From Rhodanobacter sp. 7MK24 (lineage in GTDB: Bacteria > Pseudomonadota > Gammaproteobacteria > Xanthomonadales > Rhodanobacteraceae), in NCBI RefSeq assembly GCF_014842995.1, contig NZ_JACYXL010000006.1, positions 184,382-248,381 on the forward strand: DNA of 64,000 bases, given 5' to 3'. Positions 1 to 9,179 of the stretch are shown piece after piece. The notes under the pieces are model-generated. The model had not been told where the DNA came from and did not search any database. It worked only from the letters and a program-made list of their open reading frames with translations. Numbering within the stretch: the first letter of the stretch is position 1; each line of letters begins with the position of its first letter. The position numbers and the translations under genes are program-made.

Positions 1-636
1 GGCGAAGCGGCGAAGATCCAGGCCCGCATCGGCCAGATCAAGGCGCAGATCGAAGAGACCTCGTCGGACTACGACCGCGAGAAGCTGCAGGAGCGCGTGG
101 CCAAGCTGGCCGGCGGCGTGGCCGTCATCAAGGTCGGCGCGGCGACGGAAGTCGAGATGAAGGAAAAGAAGGCACGCGTTGAAGACGCCCTGCACGCTAC
201 CCGTGCGGCGGTGGAAGAAGGCGTGGTGCCGGGCGGCGGCGTGGCGCTGATCCGTGCGCTCAAGGCCGTCGAGAACCTGAAGGGCGACAACGAAGACCAG
301 AACCTCGGCATCGCCATCACCCGTCGTGCACTGGAAGCTCCGCTGCGCGAGATCGTCTTCAACGCCGGCGGCGAGTCCAGCGTGATCGTCAACCAGGTCA
401 AGGAAGGCAAGGGCAACTACGGCTACAACGCCGCCACCGGCGAGTTCGGCGACATGATCGAGTTCGGCATCCTGGACCCGACCAAGGTGACCCGCTCGGC
501 CCTGCAGTACGCCTCCTCCGTGGCTGGCCTCGCCATCACCACCGAAGCGATGGTGGCCGAGCTGCCGAAGAAGGAAGAGCACAACCACGGCGGCGCCCCC
601 GGTGGCATGGGCGGCATGGGCGGCATGGATTTCTGA
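1..636 (+). CDS. groL: Chaperonin GroEL, C-terminal part (5' end outside window)
   Basis: The frame is open from the first base and gives the last 211 residues of the roughly 545-residue ATP-dependent cytosolic folding chamber subunit. Visible family signatures are the hinge and equatorial segment VVPGGGVAL, the [13 protein letters not shown] stretch and the glycine/methionine tail ending GGMGGMDF. The stop codon is followed by a strong GC hairpin and then an intrinsic terminator, so the groES-groL operon should end here. Identity is certain; only the start lies outside the window. Confidence 0.98.
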   Translation, partial: GEAAKIQARIGQIKAQIEETSSDYDREKLQERVAKLAGGVAVIKVGAATEVEMKEKKARVEDALHATRAAVEEGVVPGGGVALIRALKAVENLKGDNEDQNLGIAITRRALEAPLREIVFNAGGESSVIVNQVKEGKGNYGYNAATGEFGDMIEFGILDPTKVTRSALQYASSVAGLAITTEAMVAELPKKEEHNHGGAPGGMGGMGGMDF

Positions 637-644
637 TGCCCTCG

Positions 645-672
645 TCCGCGCCATCGTCCCCGATGGCGCGGA
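645..672. other. 12-bp perfect hairpin after groL
   Basis: TCCGCGCCATCG and its exact complement flank a TCCC loop nine bases after the groL stop codon. No T-run follows, so it is not a classical terminator. It may protect the 3' end of the groL mRNA or be a small repeat element. Confidence 0.6.
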
Positions 673-723
673 TCAGACAGCGGCCGTCCTGGCTGCACTG
701 CTCAGGAAGGGCAGCGCGATACG

Positions 724-754
724 AAAAACCCGCCTTCCCGGCGGGTTTTTCTTT
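724..754. terminator. Bidirectional intrinsic terminator between groL and the sulfatase gene
   Basis: AAAAACCCGCC, loop TTCCC, GGCGGGTTTTT. The A-run before and T-run after the stem allow it to end transcription of groL from the left and of the convergent phosphoglycerol transferase gene from the right. Confidence 0.85.
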
Positions 755-829
755 GGATTGACTCGATGGCCTGCGCGGGATGGCGACTGCGGCGTAGTTG
801 CGCCGGGCAAGCCTCACTCAGACCGAATC

Positions 830-2737
830 TCAATGCGCAGTCTGCGCTCCGCTGCCAGTCGCCGGCACGGTTGCCACCGGGGTCGGGCTGGTCGCGGCGG
901 CTGGCGTCGGCGCAGGCGATGCTCCCAATGCCTTTGCCAGCAATGGCTGCAGCTTGCGGCTCATCCGCAACTGCTCGACGCTGGCCATGGACTGATCCAA
1001 CTGCCGGGTCGCGTCGTCTTCGTCGGGTTGCGGGGCGCCGGGAGCGCGGGTGAGTGCGGCGAGTTGCGGGCCGAGTTGCTGGGTAAGCGCGTAGTAGGCG
1101 TCGTCGTGGATGCCGGCGGCGGTGAGCAACAGGCCGGGCATCAGCCACGCGGCCGTGTCCTCGTGCACGGGCGGAGCCGTGGTGCTGCGCGGATCGACCA
1201 GCAGCCATGTGCCAGGTTGCGCGAGCATGTCGCCGCCGTCGACGAAGCCGTCCGTGCGATAGACGTCGGTGAGCGCGGGCAAGTGGTCGCCGTAGAACAA
1301 CAGCAAGGCAGGGCGCTGGCGCTTGGCGAGCGCCGCCGCGAGACGTCCCAGTTCCTGGTCGGCGTGCTGCATGTGGTAGATGTAGTTCTGCAGCGCGATC
1401 TTGTCCTTGCCCTCGATGCCAGCGGGCACCGCGATGGCGTCGCGCTCGGCGATGTTTTTCGGATCCACGTCGTAAGGGCCGTGCGCCTCGATGCTGATGG
1501 CGAAGATGAATTGCGGCGGCCCGTTGTCCTTGAGCTGGCTCAGGATCTCGTCGGTCATCGCGCTGTCGGCCATGTACTTGCCGTCGTTCGGCGCGTCGCG
1601 CGGAAAGTCGGCCTGCGACACGAAGCGTTGGAAGCCCAATGCCTTGAACGCGGTATTGCGGTTCCAGAAGGTTGGATCGTTGCCGTGCACCGCCACCGTT
1701 TCGTAGCCGTGCTCGTCGAGCACATGGACGAGGCTCGGTACCTGCTTGCGGCCCATCTGCAGGTAGGGAAACTGCAGGTTGTCGAAGTAACGCAACGACA
1801 GCCCGGTGAGCATCTCGAATTCGGTACGGATGGTGCCGCCGCCGAAGGTGGGCACGTGCAGCGCGCCACTGGTGCCGTGCGCCGCGAGCTGGCGAAGGTT
1901 GGGCGTGAGGTCGCTGTGCGCGTAGCCGTTGGTGGTGCTGGGATCGAAGAACGATTCGCTCTGGATCACCACGATGTCGGGCAGCACGGCGGCATTTGGC
2001 ATGCCGATGCGTTGGCGCAGCGCATGGACGGACTGGCTGATCAGTTGCTCGGCCACCACGCTGTTGGGTTTGGGTTTGTGCAGGTTGTACTGCAGGTCGA
2101 ACATCACCAGTTCGCTGAACAGGCCGGCATGGTCGCGGGTCGATGCGGCCGACCATGGCTCCATCCAGAGCACATGCCCGTTGTAGACCTTCGCCCAGCC
2201 GATCCAGCCGGCGAGCAGGCTGCCGAGCAACAGCGCCAGTGCCCCACCCGCCGCGAGGCGCTTGCCACCGGTACGGCGCTCGAACAATGGCGGTTCCAAC
2301 CGCCATGCTGCCACCAGCACCAGCACGGCCACGACCATCACCAGGTACGGCCATGGGCTGTGCGGCAGGTAGCCGGCGAGAAGATGCGCGCCACCCTTGC
2401 GCAACTGGCCCACCATGCGGAAATCCGCCGGCAGCAGCGGGGTGCCGAGATTCGCCATCTTCAGCCTGTTGATGCCGTAGACCAGCACCTCCAGCAGGTA
2501 GGCCAGCCCAAACGACAACAGCAGACGACGCGTCGTCACCAGCAACAGGCCGACAACCAGCAGACCGGGCCACGCATTCGCGAACAAGAAGCGCGGCTGA
2601 TCCAGGATGCGCAGCGGCAAGACGCCCTGGCCGCCGTCGAGCAGGCCGGTGAGCAGCACGAACAGCAGCGCCATCGCCAGCACCACGACGATGCGCAGAA
2701 TCATGCGGCGAAGGACGGGGGCGGCGGATGAGGTCAT
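830..2737 (-). CDS. LtaS/OpgB-type membrane phosphoglycerol transferase (sulfatase superfamily)
   Basis: A 635-residue protein with about four hydrophobic segments before residue 185 and a periplasmic sulfatase-fold domain after about residue 250. The metal and nucleophile sites of the LtaS/MdoB family are visible: Glu261 in IQSESFF, the likely nucleophile Thr302 in GGGTIRTEFE, and the Asp-His pair in FYGDHLPAL. Such enzymes move phosphoglycerol from phosphatidylglycerol onto osmoregulated periplasmic glucans or other envelope glycans; the acceptor here is not known. The start MTSSAAP was chosen because it puts the first membrane helix near the N-terminus; the frame is open 63 codons further upstream without membrane-protein character. 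Confidence 0.85.
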   Translation of the reverse strand: MTSSAAPVLRRMILRIVVVLAMALLFVLLTGLLDGGQGVLPLRILDQPRFLFANAWPGLLVVGLLLVTTRRLLLSFGLAYLLEVLVYGINRLKMANLGTPLLPADFRMVGQLRKGGAHLLAGYLPHSPWPYLVMVVAVLVLVAAWRLEPPLFERRTGGKRLAAGGALALLLGSLLAGWIGWAKVYNGHVLWMEPWSAASTRDHAGLFSELVMFDLQYNLHKPKPNSVVAEQLISQSVHALRQRIGMPNAAVLPDIVVIQSESFFDPSTTNGYAHSDLTPNLRQLAAHGTSGALHVPTFGGGTIRTEFEMLTGLSLRYFDNLQFPYLQMGRKQVPSLVHVLDEHGYETVAVHGNDPTFWNRNTAFKALGFQRFVSQADFPRDAPNDGKYMADSAMTDEILSQLKDNGPPQFIFAISIEAHGPYDVDPKNIAERDAIAVPAGIEGKDKIALQNYIYHMQHADQELGRLAAALAKRQRPALLLFYGDHLPALTDVYRTDGFVDGGDMLAQPGTWLLVDPRSTTAPPVHEDTAAWLMPGLLLTAAGIHDDAYYALTQQLGPQLAALTRAPGAPQPDEDDATRQLDQSMASVEQLRMSRKLQPLLAKALGASPAPTPAAATSPTPVATVPATGSGAQTAH

Positions 2738-2935
2738 GGCTGAATCGCGGACTCGGTTGTCATGGAGCGGGTGGTTTGTGAGAGCGAGCGATTTTCGCAG
2801 CCAGGGGCAGGACCGCAACAAAAAGGTAATGGGGACGACATGAATCGATTGTTGCCCGGGAACGTCTTCGCGCAACGTGCCGAGGCGGCAGACCGTGTAC
2901 CGGCACGCTCGCCTTCGCTGCGGCACAATTCAGGG

Positions 2936-5788
2936 ATGCCTCACGAATCTCCCGCCCTGCGCGCCCTGGTCGACGACCGTTATGCTGAACTGGTGGCGCG
3001 CTGTCGCGCTGCCGGCGTGCCGTTGCATGACGATGCGGGCGTGGCCGAGCGCATCCGCCGCACGCTGGCGGCCAGCGATTTCGCGTTCGAGGCATGGCGC
3101 GCCCAGCCCGCACTGCTGTCGCCTGCGGGGCTGGAACGCCTGCGTTCGAATGCCGATGCCGCGACGCGCATCGATGCCCTGAAGTTGCCGGAGGACGAGA
3201 CACCGACGCTGGCCGCGCTGCGCCGCTTCCGCCACGCCGAGGCGCTGCGACTGGTGTTCCGCGACGTCAACGGCCTGGATGAGCTGCCGGATACCCTCTC
3301 CGCCACCAGCGTGCTGTACGAGGTGCTGCTGGACGTCGCGCTGGGCTGGAGCGAACGCGCTCTGGCCGAACGCTACGGCCAGGCGCGCAGCAGGCAGGGC
3401 GAGCGGCAGCGGCTGGTGGTGGTGGGCTTCGGCAAGCTGGGCGGCGCCGAGCTCAACTTCTCCTCTGATATCGACCTTGTGCTGGCCTATCCGCATGGCG
3501 GCGAGAGCGACGGCGCCCGCGTGCTCGACAACGGCGAGTACTTCGTGCGGCTGGGACGGCAACTGGTGCGCCTGCTCAACGAGCCGACCGTGGACGGCAT
3601 CTGCGCGCGCGTCGACCTGCGCCTGCGGCCGTTCGGTAACGCGGGGCGGCTGGCGTTGTCGTTCGCGGCGATGGAGCAGTACTACCAGCGCGAGGGCCGG
3701 GACTGGGAGCGCTACGCTTGGATCAAGGCGCGCCCGGTAGCCGGCGATCGCGCCGCAGGCAAGCAATTGCAGGAGCTGCTGCGGCCTTTCATTTACCGCA
3801 AGTACCTCGATTACACCGCCTTCGCCGGCCTGCGCGAGATGAAGGCGTTGATTGATGCGGAAGTGGCGCGCAAGGAGCTTTCCGACAACCTGAAGCTTGG
3901 TTCCGGCGGGATTCGCGAGATCGAATTCATCGTGCAGCTCGTGCAGTTGATCCGCGGCGGGCGCGAGCCCAGCCTGCGCGTGCGCGGCTTGCTGTCTGCG
4001 CTGGCCGCGTGCGAGGCGCGCGGCCACATCCCTGCCGTGCGTGCGAAGTCGCTGCGCGCCGCCTATGTGTTCCTGCGCCGGCTGGAGAACCGCGTGCAGA
4101 TGCTGCGCGACGCGCAGACCCATGACGTTCCCGATGACGCGTTGAGCCGGGAGCGCATCGCCTTCGGACTGGGTTGGCCCGCGTGGGATCCGCTGGCGGA
4201 AGAGTTGGCGAAACATCGCGAGATCGTCGCTAACGAGTTTGCCGCCGTGCTGATGCCGCAAGGCGGCCGCGGTGCGCGTATACCCGAGGCTGACGCCGCA
4301 TTGTGGCAGGCGGCCTGCGCCGGCACGCTGGAGGCCGGCATGCTCGAAGCCAGTGGTTTCACGCCGGGCGCGGAGGTGGCCGATGCGCTCGCCAAGCTGC
4401 CGCAGGGCGGAGCGGTGCGTGCCATGTCGGCGCGTTCGCGCGAACGGCTGGATCACCTGATGCCGCAGCTGATCGCCGCCGCGCGCAACAGCACGGCACC
4501 CGTGCCTTGCCTGTTGCGCCTGTGCCGGCTTACGCAGGCGGTGGCGCGGCGGTCGTCCTATCTCGCCCTGCTCGAAGAGCAGCCCGCTGCGCGCAAGCGG
4601 CTGGTCGCCCTGTTTGCCGACAGCGCCCTGCTTGCCGAGCAGGCCATCGCGCAGCCGTTGCTGCTTGACGATGTGCTCGATCCGCGCATCGACCAGTTGC
4701 CATTCAAGCGCGCCGACATCGCCGCCGAGATCGCACGCGTGCTGGCGACGCTCGAAGAGCGTGAGGCCGAAGCGGAGCTGGAGCGCATCAACGAGTTCCA
4801 GTCCTCCACCGCATTTCGCCTTGGCCTTGCCTTCAACGACGGCCGGGCCGACGCGGCGGCCACGGCGCGTCGCCTCGCGGCGCTGGCCGAGTCGGTAGTG
4901 GGCGCGGTCACCGCGTTGGCCGAGCGTGAGCTGATTGCCCAGCATGGACGCCTGCCCGGGGAGGGCTCCGGCTTTGCGGTGCTGGGCTATGGCAGCCTTG
5001 GCGGCGAGGAACTGGGCTTCGCCTCCGACCTCGACCTGGTGTTCGTGTACGACGGCAAGCGTGCGCAGGTGACCAGCGACGGCGCACGGCCCATCGAAGG
5101 CGCGCGCTGGTACCAGCGGCTCGCCCAGCGCGTGATGAACTGGCTTACGGTGCCTACCCGCGCGGGCCGCCTGTACGAAGTGGACACGCGGCTGCGTCCC
5201 GACGGGTCCAAGGGCCTGCTGGTCGGCAGCCTCGACGCCTTCATCGCCTACCAGCAGAGTCGGGCGTGGACATGGGAGCACCAGGCTCTGTTGCGTGCCC
5301 GCCCGGTGGCCGGCGATGCCGCGCTGGGCGCGGCCTTGGCTGCGGTGCGCCGCAACATTCTCGGCGTGCCCCGCGAGCCGGCCCGCGTGCTGGCCGAGGT
5401 GAGCGAGATGCGTCGTCGCTGGCGCGCCGAGCGCGACCGCTCCGACGCGATGAACCTCGACCTCAAGCAGGGGCGCGGTGCGTTGCTCGACATCGAGTTC
5501 GTGCTGCAGGGACTGGTGCTGGCACATGCGTCCGACAAACCTGCTTTGCTCGGCGCCACTTCCAGCACGGCCTTGATCGAGGCTTGCCGAGCCGCGGGTT
5601 TGCTGGATGCCAACCAGGCCGCGATCCTCGCCGTGGCGCATGCCGAACTGCTGCGTCGTGCATTGGCCTGCACGCTCGATCTGCGCCCGCGCATCGCGCC
5701 GCGCGATACGGAGCTGGAGCAGTTGCGTGCCAGCGTTGAGGCGGTCGCCGATGCGCAGGGTTTCGCATTCTCCGGGGCTGCCGGCTAG
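2936..5788 (+). CDS. glnE: Bifunctional glutamine synthetase adenylyltransferase / adenylyl-removing enzyme
   Basis: A 950-residue cytosolic enzyme, matching the 946 residues of E. coli GlnE, that adenylylates and deadenylylates glutamine synthetase under PII control. Both nucleotidyltransferase halves are present: GGAELNFSSDIDL near residue 170 (de-adenylylase) and GGEELGFASDLDL near residue 685 (adenylylase), each with the paired Asp residues. The start MPHESPALR fits the family length; a longer open frame upstream has no recognisable coding content. The last 66 codons occur a second time, diverged, about 3.3 kb downstream beyond the diguanylate cyclase gene. Confidence 0.96.
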   Translation: MPHESPALRALVDDRYAELVARCRAAGVPLHDDAGVAERIRRTLAASDFAFEAWRAQPALLSPAGLERLRSNADAATRIDALKLPEDETPTLAALRRFRHAEALRLVFRDVNGLDELPDTLSATSVLYEVLLDVALGWSERALAERYGQARSRQGERQRLVVVGFGKLGGAELNFSSDIDLVLAYPHGGESDGARVLDNGEYFVRLGRQLVRLLNEPTVDGICARVDLRLRPFGNAGRLALSFAAMEQYYQREGRDWERYAWIKARPVAGDRAAGKQLQELLRPFIYRKYLDYTAFAGLREMKALIDAEVARKELSDNLKLGSGGIREIEFIVQLVQLIRGGREPSLRVRGLLSALAACEARGHIPAVRAKSLRAAYVFLRRLENRVQMLRDAQTHDVPDDALSRERIAFGLGWPAWDPLAEELAKHREIVANEFAAVLMPQGGRGARIPEADAALWQAACAGTLEAGMLEASGFTPGAEVADALAKLPQGGAVRAMSARSRERLDHLMPQLIAAARNSTAPVPCLLRLCRLTQAVARRSSYLALLEEQPAARKRLVALFADSALLAEQAIAQPLLLDDVLDPRIDQLPFKRADIAAEIARVLATLEEREAEAELERINEFQSSTAFRLGLAFNDGRADAAATARRLAALAESVVGAVTALAERELIAQHGRLPGEGSGFAVLGYGSLGGEELGFASDLDLVFVYDGKRAQVTSDGARPIEGARWYQRLAQRVMNWLTVPTRAGRLYEVDTRLRPDGSKGLLVGSLDAFIAYQQSRAWTWEHQALLRARPVAGDAALGAALAAVRRNILGVPREPARVLAEVSEMRRRWRAERDRSDAMNLDLKQGRGALLDIEFVLQGLVLAHASDKPALLGATSSTALIEACRAAGLLDANQAAILAVAHAELLRRALACTLDLRPRIAPRDTELEQLRASVEAVADAQGFAFSGAAG

Positions 5789-5897
5789 GTTTGTCGGCCG
5801 CTGGAGGCGCTTGTCTGGGGCCGCGCCAGCAGGGCAATATCGCAGCCGGGTCGACAATGTCATTCAAGGGGATGGTTTTGCCGGCCGAAGGGGTTGC

Positions 5898-8888
5898 ATG
5901 GCACGGGTGTCGCACGTGGTGCTGTTGGCGGTGCTGGGCTGCATATCCGGTATGCGGTCGGCAGCGGCATTGAGCCCGCATCTGCCGATCCACGCCATGA
6001 CCACCGACCACTGGAACGTCGAGCAGGGCCTGCCGCAGATCACCGTGACGGGCATCGCCGAGGACCGCGCCGGCTTCCTGTGGGTCAACACCCAGGCCAC
6101 CGTGGCGCGTTTCGACGGCAAGCAGTTCGTCGCGTTCGACCGTGCCGCCACCGGCATTGATACCAGCATGCTCACCGCGATCTGGGCCGACCCGCAGGGG
6201 CAGGTCTGGTTTGGCGGCGCACGTGGTCTATTGCGCGAGCAGCAGGGGCATTTCACCGCGCTGGGCGGAGATGCCGTCAACGCGATCATCGATGCAGGCG
6301 ATGGCACGCCGCTGCTGGCTACCTCGAACGGCCTGGCCCACCTGCGCGCTGGGCGTATCGTCGCGGTGCCGGGTTACCGCGGGCCGGCCTTCAGCCTGCT
6401 GCGCGATGGTGCGACTTTGTGGGTGGGCGGATTGGGGCGCGTGTGCCGCGTCGTCGCCAAGCCCGATTCGCCCGGTGCAACCTGCATCGCCCTGGACGCG
6501 GGCCATGCCCAGATGGAGGTCATGCAGTTGGCTTCCAACCGGGGCCACCTGTGGCTGGGCACGCGCACCGGTTTGCTGCGCTTGGATGGCGACCGCATCG
6601 TCGCCGCGGGACTGGGCAACGAGCTCGACACCACGTCGATCGAAAGCCTGCTCGCTGATCGCAACGGCAACCTGTGGATCGGCACGGTGCCGGGACTGTA
6701 TCGACTGTTGCCTGACGGCGTGCTCGAGGAGGCGGCCGACGATGACATCGCACCCAAGCCCTGGGTGCATGCGTTGCACGAGGACCGCGACGGCAACCTG
6801 TGGCTGGGTACGCACACCAACGGTCTGTATCGCATCTGGAACGGGTGGACGCATCGCGTGTCGTCACGCGACGGGCTGGCCGATCCGCTGGTGTGGAGCG
6901 TGGCCCGCGCGCCGGACGGAAGGATCGTGCTGGGTACCAATTCCGATGTCGAGATCTATGACGGCCATGGCGTGCACCCTTGGATCGCCGGCAACCGGTT
7001 GCCTAACCCTTCCGCCTATGAGCTTTACTACGACCGCCACGGCCGGCTGTGGGTGGGCACTCGCGGCGGCATCGCGGTTTTCGATGGGGCGCGCGACATT
7101 ACCCCGCCGGCCTTGTCCGCGTTGGCCAGCCTGCAGATTGACGATGTGCGTGAAGTCGCCGACGACGATGTGTGGATCGGCACGACCGGCGGGCTGTATC
7201 GCTGGCATGCGGGCCGTCTCGACCGCCTCGATGCCGGATCGTCCGCGCCGGCATCGATCATCCGCTCGATCCTGCCGCTGACGCCCGATCATCTGTACTT
7301 CGGCACCGAGGATGGCGTCCGCGAATGGCGCGATGGAAAACTGGTGCAACCTGCGTGGGCCGAGCCGCTGCGCGGACACTTCGTGTCGCGCGTGGCCCTG
7401 TTGGGACCGGGGTTGCTCGGTGTCGCCACTACCGACGCGGGCGTCGGCGTCGTGGCCAACGGTTCGTTGCGCATGACTACCCAGAAGGACGGTTTGCCTG
7501 GCGACAACGCATGGTCGCTCGACGTGCTGGGGGGAAACCTCTACGCCGGCACGATCAACGGCGTGTGGCGGTTGCCGATGGCGCAACTGCCGATGCCCGG
7601 TTCGCCCGGGGGCAACGTGGTACCGCAGCAGCTCGCCGGTGAGCAACGCCTCACGCGGCTGCGCGGTTCGCATTGCTGCAATGGCGGTGGCGGCGCACGC
7701 AGTCTGGTGATTGGCGCCACCGTCTGGTACAGCACCACGGACGGCATGCTGGGCATCGACACGCGTGCCCTGATCGAGCCGCCGAAGCCGCCGGACGCGA
7801 GAATCGAATCCGTCGAGCGTGGTGGCCGCTTGCTTCCCGCCGGCGCGCTCGATCTGACTGACGGTTCGCGCGACCTGGTCATCCATTACACCGCACCGTA
7901 TCTGCATGTGGGCGAGCTGCATTTCCGCTATCGGCTGGACGGCTACGACACCGACTGGCAGGAAGTGGGTGCGCGCCGCGCAGCGTTCTATACGCATCTG
8001 CCGCCGGGGAAATACCGTTTCCGGGTTGCCGTATCGCTTCCCGGTGCGTCGGGCTTCGGTCGCGAGGCGGACATAGCGATACGGATCGAGCCGCGCTGGC
8101 ACGAGCGCATCCTGGTGCGTGTCGCCGCGGTACTCCTCGCCGTGTTGGTGATTGCCCTGCTGGTGGTATGGAACCAGCGTGCGCAGCGCCGGCGCAGTGC
8201 CCAACTGGAGATGGAGGTCGAACGCCGCACCGCCCAGCTCGCGCGTGCGGTGGAGCGTTTGCGCGTGGCCAACCTGGCGCTGGCCGAAGAGAGCCACACC
8301 GACGCGCTGACCAAGCTGCACAATCGGCGCTACCTGCTGCGCCTGCTGCCCGGGCTGCTGGCGAACCACCGTCGCATCGGCGTGCTGCAGATCGATATCG
8401 ACTACTTCAAGCAGGTCAACGACAACTATGGCCATGCAGCGGGCGACGCCGTGCTGCGTGCGCTGGGCAGCTTGCTGCTGAAGTCGCGGCGCATCGACGA
8501 CATTGCGGTGCGTTGGGGAGGCGAGGAGTTCCTGCTGCTGCTGCCCGGTGCCGAAGTGGTCGATGCGCAGGAGGTCGCGGGGCGCCTGTGTCGCGAAATC
8601 GCCGAACAGGATTTCGCCGATGGCCGCGGTGGCAGGATCCGGTTGACCGGCTCCGTCGGCTTCAGCCAATACCCCCTGGCCGCGCACCCGGACAGCGGCA
8701 ATTTCGACGCCGTGCTCGAGCTGGCGGACCTTGCGCTGTATCGCGCCAAGCAGGACGGTCGCAACACCTGCGTGGGATTGGTCGCCACCAGTCCGCTACT
8801 GCCGGAAATCCTGGCTCATCCCATGGCGCCGCAGATCGGCGCCCTGGTCGCCGCGGGGCGTTTGCGCTGGGTGCGTGCGGAGCGCTGA
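5898..8888 (+). CDS. Propeller-sensor diguanylate cyclase
   Basis: A 996-residue inner-membrane signalling protein. Order: signal peptide (residues 1-25), a long periplasmic Reg_prop beta-propeller with repeated NLWxGT/LYR blades (about 30-640), a Y_Y_Y domain (about 660-735), one transmembrane helix (about 737-758), a short coiled coil and a C-terminal GGDEF domain. The active site is GGEEF (about 874-878). An intact product-inhibition site RIDD lies five residues before it, so the enzyme should make c-di-GMP with feedback control. GAAGGGG precedes the ATG. It separates glnE from a diverged copy of the glnE 3' end. The ligand is unknown. Confidence 0.92.
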   Translation: MARVSHVVLLAVLGCISGMRSAAALSPHLPIHAMTTDHWNVEQGLPQITVTGIAEDRAGFLWVNTQATVARFDGKQFVAFDRAATGIDTSMLTAIWADPQGQVWFGGARGLLREQQGHFTALGGDAVNAIIDAGDGTPLLATSNGLAHLRAGRIVAVPGYRGPAFSLLRDGATLWVGGLGRVCRVVAKPDSPGATCIALDAGHAQMEVMQLASNRGHLWLGTRTGLLRLDGDRIVAAGLGNELDTTSIESLLADRNGNLWIGTVPGLYRLLPDGVLEEAADDDIAPKPWVHALHEDRDGNLWLGTHTNGLYRIWNGWTHRVSSRDGLADPLVWSVARAPDGRIVLGTNSDVEIYDGHGVHPWIAGNRLPNPSAYELYYDRHGRLWVGTRGGIAVFDGARDITPPALSALASLQIDDVREVADDDVWIGTTGGLYRWHAGRLDRLDAGSSAPASIIRSILPLTPDHLYFGTEDGVREWRDGKLVQPAWAEPLRGHFVSRVALLGPGLLGVATTDAGVGVVANGSLRMTTQKDGLPGDNAWSLDVLGGNLYAGTINGVWRLPMAQLPMPGSPGGNVVPQQLAGEQRLTRLRGSHCCNGGGGARSLVIGATVWYSTTDGMLGIDTRALIEPPKPPDARIESVERGGRLLPAGALDLTDGSRDLVIHYTAPYLHVGELHFRYRLDGYDTDWQEVGARRAAFYTHLPPGKYRFRVAVSLPGASGFGREADIAIRIEPRWHERILVRVAAVLLAVLVIALLVVWNQRAQRRRSAQLEMEVERRTAQLARAVERLRVANLALAEESHTDALTKLHNRRYLLRLLPGLLANHRRIGVLQIDIDYFKQVNDNYGHAAGDAVLRALGSLLLKSRRIDDIAVRWGGEEFLLLLPGAEVVDAQEVAGRLCREIAEQDFADGRGGRIRLTGSVGFSQYPLAAHPDSGNFDAVLELADLALYRAKQDGRNTCVGLVATSPLLPEILAHPMAPQIGALVAAGRLRWVRAER

Positions 8889-8914
8889 ATAGGCTATCGG
8901 ATCGGATTGTCGCG

Positions 8915-9133
8915 ATGGCGAAGCATGCGTGCATGCAGTTCTGTCGCGAGGCCGGGTTGTTGGATGCCAATCAGGTCGTGATTCTCTTCATTGCGCATGC
9001 CGAACTTCTGCTCCGCACGCCGGCCCGTATACTCGACCTAACTCTGCACATCGCGCCGCGCAACACTGAATTGAAAGCGTTGTGCGGTGAAGTGATGTAT
9101 GTGACGCAGGCGTTGGGCTTCGCGTTTGCGTAA
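8915..9133 (+). pseudogene. Diverged duplicate of the glnE C-terminal end
   Basis: The 72-codon frame aligns without gaps to the last 66 residues of GlnE (glnE bases about 5587-5785). It shares AGLLDANQ, AHAELL and IAPR-TEL and ends in GFAF; I count about 38 identical residues of 66. The glnE catalytic domains are absent. It is either the remnant of an old partial duplication that now flanks the diguanylate cyclase gene, or a short gene still under some constraint, because no stop or indel has accumulated. There is no clear ribosome binding site. Confidence 0.75.
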
Positions 9134-9179
9134 ACTGCGTCTCGGTCGGAGTTTTGAACCGAGCAAGGACGGGGGATTT

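Noticed and set aside
602..2731. A 709-codon open frame on the plus strand over the sulfatase gene
   Set aside because: It is antisense to a well-supported membrane sulfatase and its product is low-complexity Arg/His/Gln-rich sequence, the usual mirror of GC-rich coding DNA.
2930..5863. A 977-codon minus-strand open frame covering glnE
   Set aside because: Exact antisense of glnE, whose two active sites and full length are clear; the antisense product has no domain.
5587..9133. The glnE duplication considered as the att sites of an integrative element
   Set aside because: No integrase or recombinase lies between the copies and the repeat is too diverged and too long for a direct att repeat.
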